A DNA stretch of 64,000 bases from Ceratodon purpureus (lineage: Eukaryota > Streptophyta > Bryopsida > Pseudoditrichales > Ditrichaceae), in the NCBI GenBank assembly GCA_014871385.1, contig CM026426.1, positions 106,622,030 to 106,686,029 of the forward strand, in the 5' to 3' direction. The position numbers were made by a program, and so were the translations under genes. Under the pieces are notes generated by a model, which saw only the letters and a program-made list of their open reading frames with translations, had not been told where the DNA came from and did no database searches. Positions 1 through 10,680 of this stretch are shown here, one piece after another; position 1 is the stretch's first letter; each line of letters begins with the position of its first letter.

Positions 1-1068
1 AGCATGGCTTTGCGGAGGGAGGACTTCCCCACAGTACCTCTCCTCATGAAGTCCTTCATGAAACATGAAGCAGTACCAACAATTCCGCATCTTATTCAGG
101 AGGTCACAGATTTCAAGAAATTCATCGCGGAGTGGATGCTTGATGGCGACGATACGTTAATGGGTCACACTAAAGCACATCAGTTCAAATTCTATGTAGA
201 TTCTTCAGGATGCCCAGTCATGAAGTATAAAATCTTCTGTCACGACGACGACTGGTTGCCAAAAGGAGATGGTTGTGGCATCAAGTTGTGGAAGGAGGAT
301 TCAGAAGGTCGATCTTTATGGCCCCGTGGTGTTCCTGGTGCCGTGGCGCCTTGCGAGATGCGGCACCTGCCTGATGTGATTAAGGGCTTGTCGGGTTTTG
401 TAGATCATTGGGAGAGGCTATCTTCGGATTCAGTGGAGTCCAGAAGAATCTATGAGCCACTCTCATACTATTGGAACGATGTTAAAGAGGCTCTTTCCAT
501 CCCCTTTGATGCTGTCCCCGCCTTGGAGCATGGTTTTTGGCCATCCACGCGGCTCTCTCACTCCGTCGAAGACGAGTTTCAGGAAGATGGAACTTTGCGC
601 GAGGAGTTCGCAGAGGATGATCACTTTGTTGGTCACAAACGAAATCGCCCAGGACCGTCGTTCCGTGTTGCGCGAGACCTTTTTGCAGGGTACTTCTTGG
701 CGCTTCGACCCTGCAATGAAGACAATCGTCCTTTTTGGCTTGCGCGGGCCTTGACTGACCCTAATTCGAACCCTGACCTCCCAAACACGCTCCAAGTAGA
801 GTTCTACCGTCCAATTTTCCGAGATGAAAATGTTTTGAAATTCTATACCGGCTGGGATGTGGATGGGAGACTTCGTTGGACACTTGAGAAGGATGTACCC
901 GAGTCGTGGCAGAGTACTGATGCAGTCATAACAGCTTGGAAATCCAAAGTTAAAAAAAATGTCAACGAGCGGGGCGTTGGCAAGGATCCAACGCTGAAGA
1001 TCCCACTGGAACAACTGGACATTATAAAGGCCTCCTTGGAGAGATTTGTGTCTCCGGATTTTGAATAA
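1..1068 (+). CDS. C-terminal part of an unknown, probably transposon-encoded protein (5' end outside window)
   Basis: An open frame runs from the window edge to a TAA at 1066-1068, with the first ATG at position 4; the true start is probably upstream because the frame is already open at base 1. I do not recognise the family. From about residue 220 there is a compact block with RDLFAGYFLALRP, NRPFWLARAL, a VEFYRP segment, a LRWTLEKDVPESW segment and a closing KIPLEQLDIIKASLERF. A weaker copy of the same block lies in a broken gene at 10681-11376, so the domain recurs in the window, as expected of a mobile element. The order of a barrel-like segment followed by W/Y-rich strands vaguely resembles BAH-type modules, but that is only an impression. 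The 3' flank carries large palindromes. Coding over this length with ordinary codon composition makes a real exon likely; the function is unknown. Confidence 0.6.
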   Translation, partial: SMALRREDFPTVPLLMKSFMKHEAVPTIPHLIQEVTDFKKFIAEWMLDGDDTLMGHTKAHQFKFYVDSSGCPVMKYKIFCHDDDWLPKGDGCGIKLWKEDSEGRSLWPRGVPGAVAPCEMRHLPDVIKGLSGFVDHWERLSSDSVESRRIYEPLSYYWNDVKEALSIPFDAVPALEHGFWPSTRLSHSVEDEFQEDGTLREEFAEDDHFVGHKRNRPGPSFRVARDLFAGYFLALRPCNEDNRPFWLARALTDPNSNPDLPNTLQVEFYRPIFRDENVLKFYTGWDVDGRLRWTLEKDVPESWQSTDAVITAWKSKVKKNVNERGVGKDPTLKIPLEQLDIIKASLERFVSPDFE

Positions 1069-1341
1069 ACATGTAGCTTTGAAGTTGGTGGTCTTGAAGT
1101 TCTGAATTTAGTCAGATCCCTTATATTCGTTTGAAGACGACTGAACTGAATACCGTTCGTCCCTTCTGTTTTCAAGACAAAGGTAGATGTTTAGCTCGAG
1201 TCGACCTGATCAGTTATAGCGTATTAGTTCTAGCGTATTTATGTTTTGAATACTAGATAATTACATATATTTAATTGGAGGGAACACTACTTAAGTGTTT
1301 CTGTCCATTCCTTATTTATCATGTGTACCACATTATAGACC

Positions 1342-1370
1342 GCAGTTTAGGTCGAGGCGACCTAAACTGC
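1342..1370. repeat. Perfect palindrome, 13-bp arms, 3-bp spacer (first copy)
   Basis: Arms GCAGTTTAGGTCG and CGACCTAAACTGC flank AGG. The arms match exactly and could extrude as a hairpin or bind a dimeric protein. The second copy is at 1500-1520. Confidence 0.85.
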
Positions 1371-1499
1371 ATTTGGCGTTGAAGTTCGTACTTTACGAGT
1401 GCGGGATACCAACAGGTCACCTATAGTTCTTAGTGTAGCTTTTTACTTAGTACCCTAAAGCGTTGATTCTATATCATATGTACTGCCACATAACAGCCA

Positions 1500-1520
1500 T
1501 TTAGGTCGAGGCGACCTAAA
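1500..1520. repeat. Second copy of the palindrome, 9-bp arms
   Basis: TTTAGGTCG and CGACCTAAA flank the same AGG spacer. Both copies are followed by a GCGTTGAAGTTC segment, so they belong to one roughly 70-bp direct repeat. Confidence 0.85.
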
Positions 1521-2075
1521 CGACATCTAGCGTTGAAGTTCCTAGTTTGGATCTCTGTAGTAGAGCCGATAACATACATTTGTTGGCATGGGACTATTAT
1601 GAAGTCCGTATGTTCTTGGATTGCATATCATACTCCGGAAACTGTAGGCAGCTATGTTAGTCGAACAACTTGATTGTTTGTACAGGTCTGAAAGAGCCTG
1701 TCACGGATTCAACATTTAAGGAGTGTCGACCTTATTTGTATTTCCACACATATATATAATATAAGATTTCCCGGCATATCCGTTGTGTCCATTTCTTGTT
1801 ATTTGTTTGATGTTCATTTAGGGTGGTTCGACCTACCTTGTATTTTTTCAAGTATTTCTAGTAAACCACTACCTTCTTTCATTTCCGATTAGTACTGTGT
1901 GATCATGTCCCAAATTAATGGAAATTGCTTATAAGCTTTTCCTTGTCAAGTATGGGACCATTGTGCCCATTTTAACTCGACCTGACCTAATGCATTATTT
2001 TGGGAGATGATAAATCTCCCAAAATAACGAATATGGTGTTCTTACCTCCACCCACATACAAGGCACCAGGGTGGC

Positions 2076-4405
2076 TGTCTATTTGAACACCGGTTACAGG
2101 GTCTTCATTGACAGTCAAGTACTTGGGGAATTATGCGAGTCTATTTGACAATGAAGCGGTTTTTCCTCTACCCACGTGGAATGCGATTGAGTGGCTGTTG
2201 GAGGACTACGGACTGTCTCGAAGGGAGGAGCGGTCATGGGATTTGATCTACAAATAGATAGTAAATGTCAACTGGACTGATGCTGCCCCCGAAGCCGTGA
2301 GAACCAATGGACACTTCTCCGATTGTAGAAGGAGGTTCAAGTGGGCTCCAGATAGTCTAATTGACTCGGTGGAGTATAATTGGCCTCTAATCCCTGGTCA
2401 ATTTGACACGGCGTTGAAATTATGCCACAGCCTATGAGGGCTTCTGGCAGATTCATCACACACACCGACCCTGTGTGTTTCCGAGCAGCCATTTTTTCCA
2501 ATTTTTTGGCTCGGATTTGCAGGGATTTCAAGGTAGTGGTGAATGTGAACCGCTACGATGAGAGGAGGTCGGAGTTCTTGATCAATCTCAAGCTCCGTCA
2601 CCACTCAAGTCGTTGGGGGAGGATGCTGGAAGTCATGGCTATGACTCACTTTCTATACGGGTCTAATGGATGCTTCATCAACGAATTCAGAGGAACTCGG
2701 AAAATAGCCATTGATAACTGGCTAACTTTCCAGCATTCAAATAACACTGAATTGCTTCGGAAAGATGATGAAGTGAGAAGGGAGGTGTCCAAACTCATGG
2801 CGCAGCGGATCCAGAAGGAGAGCCATTACGGTGACCAGCACCGTAATCACCACCGACGTCATCATGTCTAGTTGACAGTAGCTACAGTGTGAGTGCAAGT
2901 TAATCTTTGTATATATTTTTTGAGTCTAGTTGACATAGTGTCCAATAGACAATGCTGGAAACTTGCCAGGAGTCAAGTAGACAAAGAGGGGGGCTATGTG
3001 AGCTGACTTTTTTTGAGAAAAGTCCCTTTTCAGTAAAAACAGTGTAAATAAGACCAAGTTACCATGTCAATTTGAAATCCATGTAGATAGTGGCTGTAGA
3101 AATCTGGTTGAGAGTCAAATGGACATAGTGTAGAATTCAGGAGACATGACCCTACCTACAGATACGACTTGTCAAATTGACACTACGTACAGGCACACCT
3201 TTTAGAAATTAAGGCATAACTAGGAATTAAGGAAGAAGAATGAATTACTTCACCACACCACACAACACTGTGTGAGTGATAGTCACATTATGTAAAAAAA
3301 TATAAAAATAGAATTCCATTGTCTAATTGATTGTCAACTTGACTCTGAGTAGCTCACTGTATACTTGATTCACAATGCTCTTTGTCAAATTGAACTATAG
3401 CTCTGATGCACAGTGTATTAATCTGTAGAATTGTAGAATCAGAATGAAGAATTGGAGCAAACTGGCTACTGTCTAATTGACAATTGAATTCATATTACTT
3501 GCTGCATAATGTCTAGTTGTCATTGGTCAAATGGACAAGATGGTGGTTCAGTATGCATCCATGTGCATGCATACATTGTCAACTTGACTTGCATGGACCA
3601 TGTCTAATTGACACAGTGGAGAGTTGGTGAGAGTTACAGTGAATGTGGTGACTCACACTGGATACTGTCTATTTGAAAATGAAGATATTGATGGAGCAGA
3701 GTGAACAGTGGGTGAGATTGTCTATTTGAACTCAGAACGGAGGAAGAGTTACTGAGTGAATAGAAAATAGAAATTATAGAAAATAAACACAACAGTTTGT
3801 CCAATTGACATTGCATTGTTGTGAATGAGAATTATGGAAGAGTGAGAATTCCAGGGGATTACTGCAACAGTGAATTGAGTATTACTTGATAGTCTTTTGA
3901 ATTAGATTGGCCATCTGAAATGGAAGACTGAAAATGACTTAGAGTTTATGGAAGATAGATTGAGTACATTGATGGATAAAAGTGGCATTAATTATTAAGG
4001 AGTGATCAACCTTAGTGATTATTAGTTCTCATTATAATAAAACTTGAATGTATTCAATTGGAAAATAGTACAGTCATTGTAATTGAGTAATACAATTGAA
4101 AGCATAGTTGTGATGAATGGTAGACTTGGAGTGTGATTGAATGTGAACGAGTAGACAATGATTGCATGTCTAATTGAAATGCGATGGATGGGAGGAAAAA
4201 GATGAAGACAAGCAAGGAGTTGCTTGAGATAAGCTAATCTATCATAACATATCCCAAAGCATCATTCATAGGCATAAATAGATTGAACACTAGATTTTAA
4301 CCTAGTAATGAATGAACTTGCATATGCATAATAAATGCATTGTCTAATTGAACTTGGAAGGGAGTGATGGCAATAAACCGAGAGATGGTACTTGTCAAAT
4401 TGAAC
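2076..4405. repeat. Cluster of at least 22 copies of a TGTCWANTTGACA-type palindrome
   Basis: A 13-bp motif, TGTC-A/T-A-N-TT-GACA, recurs through 2.3 kb. Perfect or one-mismatch copies start near 2138, 2354, 2396, 2865, 2923, 2971, 3065, 3113, 3170, 3320, 3332, 3382, 3470, 3510, 3525, 3577, 3601, 3666, 3719, 3797, 4169, 4341 and 4392. TGTCAAATTGACA at 3170-3182 is a perfect odd palindrome. Spacing is irregular, from about 12 to 370 bp. The stretch is otherwise AT-rich and, from 2880 onward, without recognisable genes. Dispersed subterminal motifs of this kind are known as transposase-binding sites in DNA transposons; that role is inference here. Confidence 0.85.
2158..2871 (+). pseudogene. 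Broken unknown gene inside the TGTC..GACA motif cluster
   Basis: Protein-like reading is visible in pieces. One frame gives LPTWNAIEWLLEDYGLSRRE up to about 2255. A second runs from about 2266 to 2436 (WTDAAPEAVRTNGHFSDC, later WPLIPGQFDTALKLC). A third, in another frame, runs from 2422 to 2871 and holds FSNFLARICRDFKVVVNVNR, LRHHSSRWGRMLEVMAMTHF and a His-rich tail. The frame change near 2430 and a stop near 2255 suggest decay, although short introns cannot be excluded. The protein is unrecognised. The recurrent palindromic motif of this region (2354-2366, 2396-2409, 2865-2877) falls inside the coding pieces, and at the last of these it even supplies the stop codon. The strongest piece is the 149-residue frame. 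Confidence 0.45.
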
Positions 4406-5550
4406 TCCCATTACCCTTGAACCAATTGAGAGTATGGATTACTTGGGTGATATGTGACTTGGGGTAATTAAGTCATTAGAGTTATAAAGAGATTCTTTTA
4501 AGGAAATACTTTGCATTCTATGATTCTTTACTTACTACAGTGACCTTTAGTTACGTTAAAAGCTAAACAAAAAGACCTATTCCCGTGACTTACCACTATT
4601 TGTAAATTTTACCAATTACAAAGAAAGTACTTCCCTCAGCTGCTTTTGCGAGCCTACTTCCTTGCATAGCCGACTGCTAGAGCCTTCTTCAAGAGGCTCT
4701 CATGGTGATCATCAGAGCTGTACTACATTTGATTCCGCACGTTCACCAAGGTTGGCGGATGATGAGTAACAGAGGCCTGACCTGACTTTCTCACAGACAA
4801 CTTTTACACATTTGACTTTTACACAGCCGAGAGTCTTCAATTTCAGCACCACCGTGAGGCTCGAGCGGCACCAACTTCATCAACACGGAACATAATATCA
4901 AGGGTTAGCATTGGTAGTAACCACCTCTAGCTTGCAAGTTTTTGCTAGCATGACTTTTCTTGCCAAACATTTTTTAGTTGTAGGCAGTTTTTTGTACTCT
5001 AGGTCTTTGGCATTGTTCCTTCTTTCCACTGTCCCTTGCATTCTCACGACAGAACTACTGGAAAAAGGGGATAATGTTAACCGGAGATTCCCCAATCTCC
5101 CTTTTCCTTTTGTTTCCCTTAGCTCCCTTTCAGATTTCATCCTTGTCCTCAACAGTCATCCAGTGAGCTGGATGAACTTAGTCACAACCGACTTGGATGA
5201 ACTCTGTCACAGCCGACTAGATGAATTCTGTCACCAGCCGACTAGATGATTTTTGTCAGTTTCTAGGGGGTTTAAGAGGAATGTTTAGGGTTTTGGAAGA
5301 TCATTCTACACTAGAGCAGGTAGAACCAGAGGGGTTTTGAGAGTTGTTAGGAACTGTTGTACCATGTTTTGGGGCTGTTTTGACCCATTTTATGTAGTTT
5401 TGACCTCTTTTTGCACTTTCATTGTACATTTCCAGCATCCTATGAGGGTTTGAAGCACTTAGTTTAGTTGGGTTTTGTAAGATTCTGATGGGATTGTAAA
5501 GGCTAGGGTTTAGTTGGTAAATCCTCCCTTTACCAGACTTTTGCAAATAG
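4406..5550. other. Intergenic stretch, no convincing gene
   Basis: A 112-codon frame at 4911-5249 (+) has no recognisable domain, and its 3' half is made of a short tandem repeat, so I do not call it a gene. The rest is AT-rich, with scattered GCCGACT motifs. Confidence 0.4.
5163..5250 (+). repeat. Short tandem repeat, about 3.5 units of 26-28 bp
   Basis: Units read approximately ACTAGATGAACTCTGTCACA followed by GCCG, with minor changes. Similar GCCGACTAG words recur near 4672, 12780-12830 and 13235. Confidence 0.7.
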
Positions 5551-5555
5551 GTATT

Positions 5556-6005
5556 TCATTCTCTGAACTTAATGCGTTTAGCTTTGCCCTTTGCATTCTC
5601 GGCATATCTACCAACATCAGACTCTACTACGTGAGAAGCTACATTCTTGTCCATTTTGGGTCCCACTTTTGGCAACCCTAAACCTAGGTAGGGACGTTTC
5701 AACAATGGACTACTACCACTTGACCCTCTAAGTGCTTCCTTAGAATAAGTCCCGGGTGGGATCTTTCCAACCTTAGAGTATGCATGAGCTGGCAACGGCT
5801 CCTCGTCGTCCACCACTATGATCTTCCTAGGATCTTGTAACACCGTAGGGTCTCCTCCCAACTCCACTCTATCATCCACGACCTCCGGAAGTGTAAGTGC
5901 TTTGCCACATCCAAACACCTCGTCTTCCCCCTCAACCTCCACGTAAGGTTGAAACGGGCCAAGAACATCACCAAGCGAAACAACAACCACCTGGACATCC
6001 TCCAT
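5556..6005 (-). CDS. MULE-associated accessory protein, copy 1 (149 aa)
   Basis: This intact 149-residue frame belongs to a family with two more copies in the window (32068-32523 and 35741-36193). Shared features are the start MEDV, a VSLGDV..PFQPYVEVE segment near residues 10-25, an acidic middle, the block HAYSKVGKIP..TYS near residues 74-89, PLLKRPY and a basic tail. No known domain is recognised. The acidic front and basic tail suggest a small nuclear adaptor, but that is inference. Upstream on the same strand are GGCGCC (6116-6121) and a TATA-like GATATTTAAG (6093-6102), as in the other copies. Unlike copies 2 and 3, this gene does not converge on a transposase: the decayed transposase lies behind its promoter, so the locus is rearranged. 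Function is unknown; the family assignment is firm. Confidence 0.75.
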   Translation of the reverse strand: MEDVQVVVVSLGDVLGPFQPYVEVEGEDEVFGCGKALTLPEVVDDRVELGGDPTVLQDPRKIIVVDDEEPLPAHAYSKVGKIPPGTYSKEALRGSSGSSPLLKRPYLGLGLPKVGPKMDKNVASHVVESDVGRYAENAKGKAKRIKFRE

Positions 6006-6092
6006 AATCGTGGATCGTTACAAAAGAGAAGTGTCCCTTTCCCAAAACAAAAAGAGAGGCAAAAATGAAGAAGATATTCTTCTCACCTTCAA

Positions 6093-6123
6093 CTTAAATA
6101 TCTAAAGGCATTGACTTGGCGCC
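6093..6123 (-). promoter_or_regulatory. Conserved GGCGCC + TATA-like promoter block, copy 1
   Basis: Reading the minus strand, GGGCGCCAA precedes GATATTTAAG by 12 bp, and the ATG follows about 88 bp later. The same order and spacing occur before the two sister genes. Confidence 0.6.
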
Positions 6124-6229
6124 CTTAGATCACGGACATTGCATCTACACCAACATTCATCCGAAGGAATGCAATCAATAACAACTAGAAATTCACAGAA
6201 TTGCATCAATTTATTTTTCTCCACCAAAA

Positions 6230-6400
6230 ATATTTAAAACAATAAAACGGTTATAGGATCAAAATGTCGTTATTGTCCTGATATTTGAAAAAGGTCTTAA
6301 ATTCACCTTTAAAAAAGGTACCATTGGAAGAATATTCTCAGAATATTCTAATTTTCTAATTTTTAGTGTCTAATTTTAGTAAAAAAAAATTTTTTTTAGA
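6230..6400 (-). mobile_element. MULE terminal region, copy 1
   Basis: On the minus strand this reads as an AT-rich block with TAAAATTAGA, a GAATATTC stretch and CCTATAACCG, in the order seen at 30075-30200 and 34860-34975. It therefore represents the conserved end of the same element family. Confidence 0.55.
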
Positions 6401-6414
6401 TTTCGGGCCTAGTT

Positions 6415-6475
6415 TCTGCTCTCTGCTCACCAAATCTCCGCTTTCTGCTCTCCGCTCTCCGCTCTCTGCTCACAT
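6415..6475 (-). repeat. GAGCGGAGAGCAGA short repeat at the MULE end
   Basis: Several 7- to 9-bp units of GCTCTCCGCT/GCTCTCTGCT sit just outside the AT-rich terminus. The reverse complement occurs at 34774-34842, next to the terminus of MULE copy 2. Confidence 0.7.
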
Positions 6476-9052
6476 ACAAGTCTTCCTCATGTACCTTTGG
6501 GGGCGTGCCGGAATCAAATAGACAATGCATCCTAAGGCAAGGGCTGGAAGCATGCACAACTTGTCCACTGTGCCTTTCAATGAAATGGCTAAGGCACAAT
6601 TATTGGCGTACTTTGTTGAGGGAGCCTTCTTGTTGCGCCAAGTCAACTTCCTTGAAGGTCTGGTGGGAAATTCATCTTGATATGCAGGAGCCATGTAGCT
6701 TGCCAAGTCCACGGACAATGGATGGTCCTGAAAAAGTCTTGTAGGTGTCATCTCCTTCCGTTGAGGCAGTATAAAGCCTGCATTTTTCAAAGAGAGGATC
6801 TCTTTCCAAATTAAGTTGGTCCCCAACTTAACTAGCCACACCTTTGGAATGCTCGGCACTGAGAGAGCCCACTTCCTCTTTGTGCCCTTCACTCATTTCT
6901 CAATATCATTGTTGCAAAAGAAGAAGTCCATGGGGTTAGTCCTATTCTTCCAATAGTTCTTCATGAGGCCCGAGTAAGTAGGTGCAGCGGTGCTCTTCCC
7001 GTCTTGTACAATTGGAGCGACTCACTTCTTCTTAGTGATTGCTTGTAGAGCATAGCATGCCTTCGCAGAAGTCGTAGGCAGACGTGTGATGTGCCAAGGG
7101 GCAGGGTTGCATGTTGTCTCTTGAACTACTATGACGTGGTACCGATCGAGGTGCTGCAGAGAGTCGTGTATTGAGAATTGCAGCTGCTCGTCATCTGTAG
7201 TTGTGAGTGATTCAGGAGTTTTCACAGGAGGTGGAGAGTCCTTGATTTGGGCAGATTTAGTTTGGACTCGTGGTCGGGATATACTGATCTTGTCTAGCCC
7301 GTGAGATTCACGTTTGTCACCAAAAGCTGTATCTTCTTTTTGCTTGAGAGAAACAAACAATTCCTCCCCATCGAGATGGAGAGTTTGGCTGCACCATTTG
7401 TCAGCGCCAGGCATCTTTAGAATGGCCTCATGAAGCGGTATGGAATTTCCTAGTTTTGTGGTAGACCTTTGAGCACGTCTCAGCTTTAGTTCCTCCTTTG
7501 ACAATCCTCTCCCAGGGTTCTCTCCCTTCAGGAATTGGTAATATGCTGAGCACTGCATGAAAGCACAGACAAAGTCATTGGTAGTTGCTACATAGAGGTC
7601 GCTCCTCCTATCCTTAGATTGCTCCTTCTACTTGTTATGAATAGATTCAGCAAGGTTATAGGACGGCATTTACACTAGTTTGTCTTCATCAAGATCTTGC
7701 AATTTGAATACTCTCTCATATTAGAAAAATGGTGGAACTATGGTAGTTGAACTATACAGAATGAACGCAAGAGGAAATATAGAGAGAGTTTTGGACTTAC
7801 CAATTTCATAAATCCACCCCATCGGCGTAACAAAAATGCCAGAAGGCTAGCTACAGCTCCAGCTGAGGTAGCGCTTGTTCAATTGCTGCACTAGATGACA
7901 CTTACCATGTCCCAATGGCCAGATACTTCGTCCTCGCCTCCGCCATGGATTTTGCATTCTTGTATTGTTGGCAAAGTCTTTAGTGCTGAGATTGCAGGTC
8001 CTGACGGATATCCGCTTTGGTATGTTTCTCCAAGGATTGCATCCAATGGAAAGGACAAGTTCTTTCTTTGTTCACCATCTTTCTAGATGCATCTCCACTT
8101 CCATATATGATTTGAACCGCATTCCAGCTGGCTTGAGCACTATTAGCCATGAAACCTATGAAATTGACATTGTCTACTTAAAGCATAGCCACATGTGGGG
8201 CGTTGAGATTCTTTCATACAACTGAATGAACTGCAACATCAGGCATATTGTCATGACTTGGCAATATGTGGAATCCTACACATGGCAAGCCATTGACAAT
8301 GAGGCTCGAAGTGATGTCTTGGACGATGAGGCTGAAAGCGTTATGGTATGTCCTTTGCCATTTTGGCATAAGTACCAACCTCTAGCCGCACAATGGGACA
8401 GGCGACCTTCACATCCACCTTTGGCACCACACTTGCCAATTTTCCACATTGGATAAGCTTCAAGGACACATTGGCCTCTTCCTTAAGGTAGCACTAGATT
8501 TCAAAGGTGTTGATGGATCTAGTTTGAAAACAAATTTGATGTCAACATTCTCTGGCACTTTAAGGTCTTGGCTAGAGACCTCCTTGCACCCTTCTTCCTT
8601 GATCTATACATATGGCTGCATTGGGCCTACATTGTAACCAAGTGTAACAGAAGTAAAATGACGTCATCTATATCAAAGAGGTTGGAAATAGCCAATACTA
8701 AAGTGAAACCGTCAATAAGCTAGACGCCACATTGAATGCACAAGTCGCGGAGGAGTTGCCACTTGCATGCAAATGTCACACATTTTTTATCATGAGTTGG
8801 CACATGAACACTTATTTACAACAAATATACATCAAGATCAATAATTTGGCGGAGCTCTAATTGCAGCTCTAGGCCCTTTCTAACCACAATGACATGATCT
8901 TTCTTTTGCAAGCAGAAATCAATTGGATCCTCCTCCCCATGTTGGACCTTGCAAACTTCTTGGCATTTAATACCGAGCTCCATCGAATCACGGTACAACA
9001 AAGATTTTGCGGTGATTGAGTTACAGACACCAACCTGATAAATATGACTCAC
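6470..9052 (-). pseudogene. Decayed MULE transposase, copy 1
   Basis: Segments collinear with the better-preserved transposase at 36448-40204 can be followed on the minus strand. 7558-7022 has YYQFLKG, the SKEELKLR region, KISISRPR and WHITRL. 6892-6470 has KGTKRKWALS, IPKVWLVKLGTNL, EILSLKNAGF and TRLF. Weaker matches on nucleotide level cover the DDE region at about 7900-8320 (for example the segment around 8135-8180 corresponds to about 38370-38420). Many stops and frame changes separate the pieces. The C-terminal SWIM zinc finger found in copies 2 and 3 is not visible; the frame runs out near 6470 at the short GCGGAGAGC repeat. The left limit of the homology beyond about 9050 is unclear. 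This is an old, inactive copy. Confidence 0.7.
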
Positions 9053-10680
9053 TCTACTTTTCCTCCTGCTTTTGCTCTCTTAGTAGACCAATATTATATT
9101 ATGAAATTCAAAAATCACGCTCAACTAATGTTCTATCTTATCCTAGCTAAAAAGCAGCAGCATATACTGCTTAAGAATGCACAACTACGACCAGCATGAG
9201 AAATCCACGTGACTAAGGCATCAAATTGCCTAAGATAGAACCAATCAACATCAAATAGAAAGCATGTATCTTAGAAGCTCCAAAGCAAAATTCGAAGGGA
9301 GGCTGAGGCTTACTAAAAAACTAGAGGTGCTTTTGTCATGAGCGTCTTAATAGGTCATATAGGTATGAATAGTTCAATAGAGCAGAGAAAACACTTCTTT
9401 GATAGCACCATCAAAATGCTGCGCAGGGATAGCGCACAAGAGTTAAGATCACATGCCTTTAATGTTTGACCTTATAGATCGAGCTCATCAATTCAGTCTC
9501 TTACAAGCACTCTGAAAACGGATTGGTTTAGGCTTTCATTAAAATGATTCGACTAATCACCACATTCTTGCTAATCAACTCAAACTTGTCATCCTCAATG
9601 TAGGAGGACGTTGTCTTGCATACTTTGACACTCCATAGGTAGAGATGAACCATGGTCAACATCCTGACTCCGCTAGAATTAATTTCATGCAGGTCTCCAA
9701 TATCAAACACATGAAGATCCTTGGTTTTGAGGCCTAGATATCAATAATTGAACCCCAAATGAAAACATTAGCGCACATGGACTGGAAGGCCTGTACTCGG
9801 GCTTTGGCTCCCCAAGCACTATGCATTTCCTCATCCTCTGCACCAAAAATCTATATATCGTAATTAAATATTTGCAAATTCATTGAAAGTGTTTTCTCCA
9901 AGCTCTTTCAAACACTAGAGTCACAACCATTTGTTTTTAAAGCCTCCAATACCATGACTTTGAACCGAGACCCAAGTATAGTGCTAGCAGAATCCGTGGT
10001 ACAAACAAATTGCATCATCAAGCAATAGTTGTTAAACTAGAAGCCTAGAGCCTATTTGCACTCAATGCCGAGGTTACCTCAAGAATACTATATTCGAAGG
10101 TCAAAAGTACTTGACTTCTGTTGTGATTGAAAGAGAGCTCCGAGAAAGGTAGATAGCCCTTCTAGGATTAGGGTTACAAATGGTTAAGAGTTTGTTCCTG
10201 CTTTACATATCCATACCCCCAATTGAAGATATCTCGCAAGGTTGATTCCAAGGCCCATAAATTTAGAATCCATAAGTGAGATGGGGGATTAATAGCCTCT
10301 TGCCGTCCCCAAGACTTGCGCAGCAAAGCCTAGAATTCAAGCTTCAAAGTCACAAGGTCTAGGACTTGAGACAATGTACATACACCATGAGTCCAACCAA
10401 GGCTTAAGACTTCATACCGCTAAAATAGCAGAATTGCAATGGCTGACATTACATATACTTGTTATAGTTGACAGTACAAATTGTTGTTATCTTATCACAA
10501 TTGTGTTAGAGACTGCCTCACCCAACAGTCAAGTAATATTAAGCCAGTTTTTTTGCAAAACTAGCATGGTAGGACTAGGTAGAAGGTGAAACTAGCAACC
10601 ACACACTTATCAATATAAGTGTAAGTGCTTGGTGACAAAATTCTTAGGTTCAAATTTGCACCTCAAGCAGGGTTATCATA
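9053..10680. other. Intergenic stretch without recognised features
   Basis: No frame longer than about 70 codons stands out and I recognise no repeat. Part of it may be the missing 5' part of the decayed MULE transposase, too worn to align by eye. Confidence 0.35.

Larger units (their letters stand above)
1069..2030. other. 3' flank of the first gene, AT-rich, with palindromes
   Basis: I see no gene here. The stretch is AT-rich and holds a roughly 70-bp direct repeat (about 1319-1387 and 1474-1543), each copy centred on a GGTCG/CGACC palindrome. Related half-sites lie at about 1199, 1725, 1821 and 1976. The downstream gene remnant begins near 2150. Confidence 0.5.

Noticed and set aside
463-1014. 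Antisense frame of 183 codons under the first gene
   Set aside because: It overlaps the convincing sense frame fully and has no recognisable domain.
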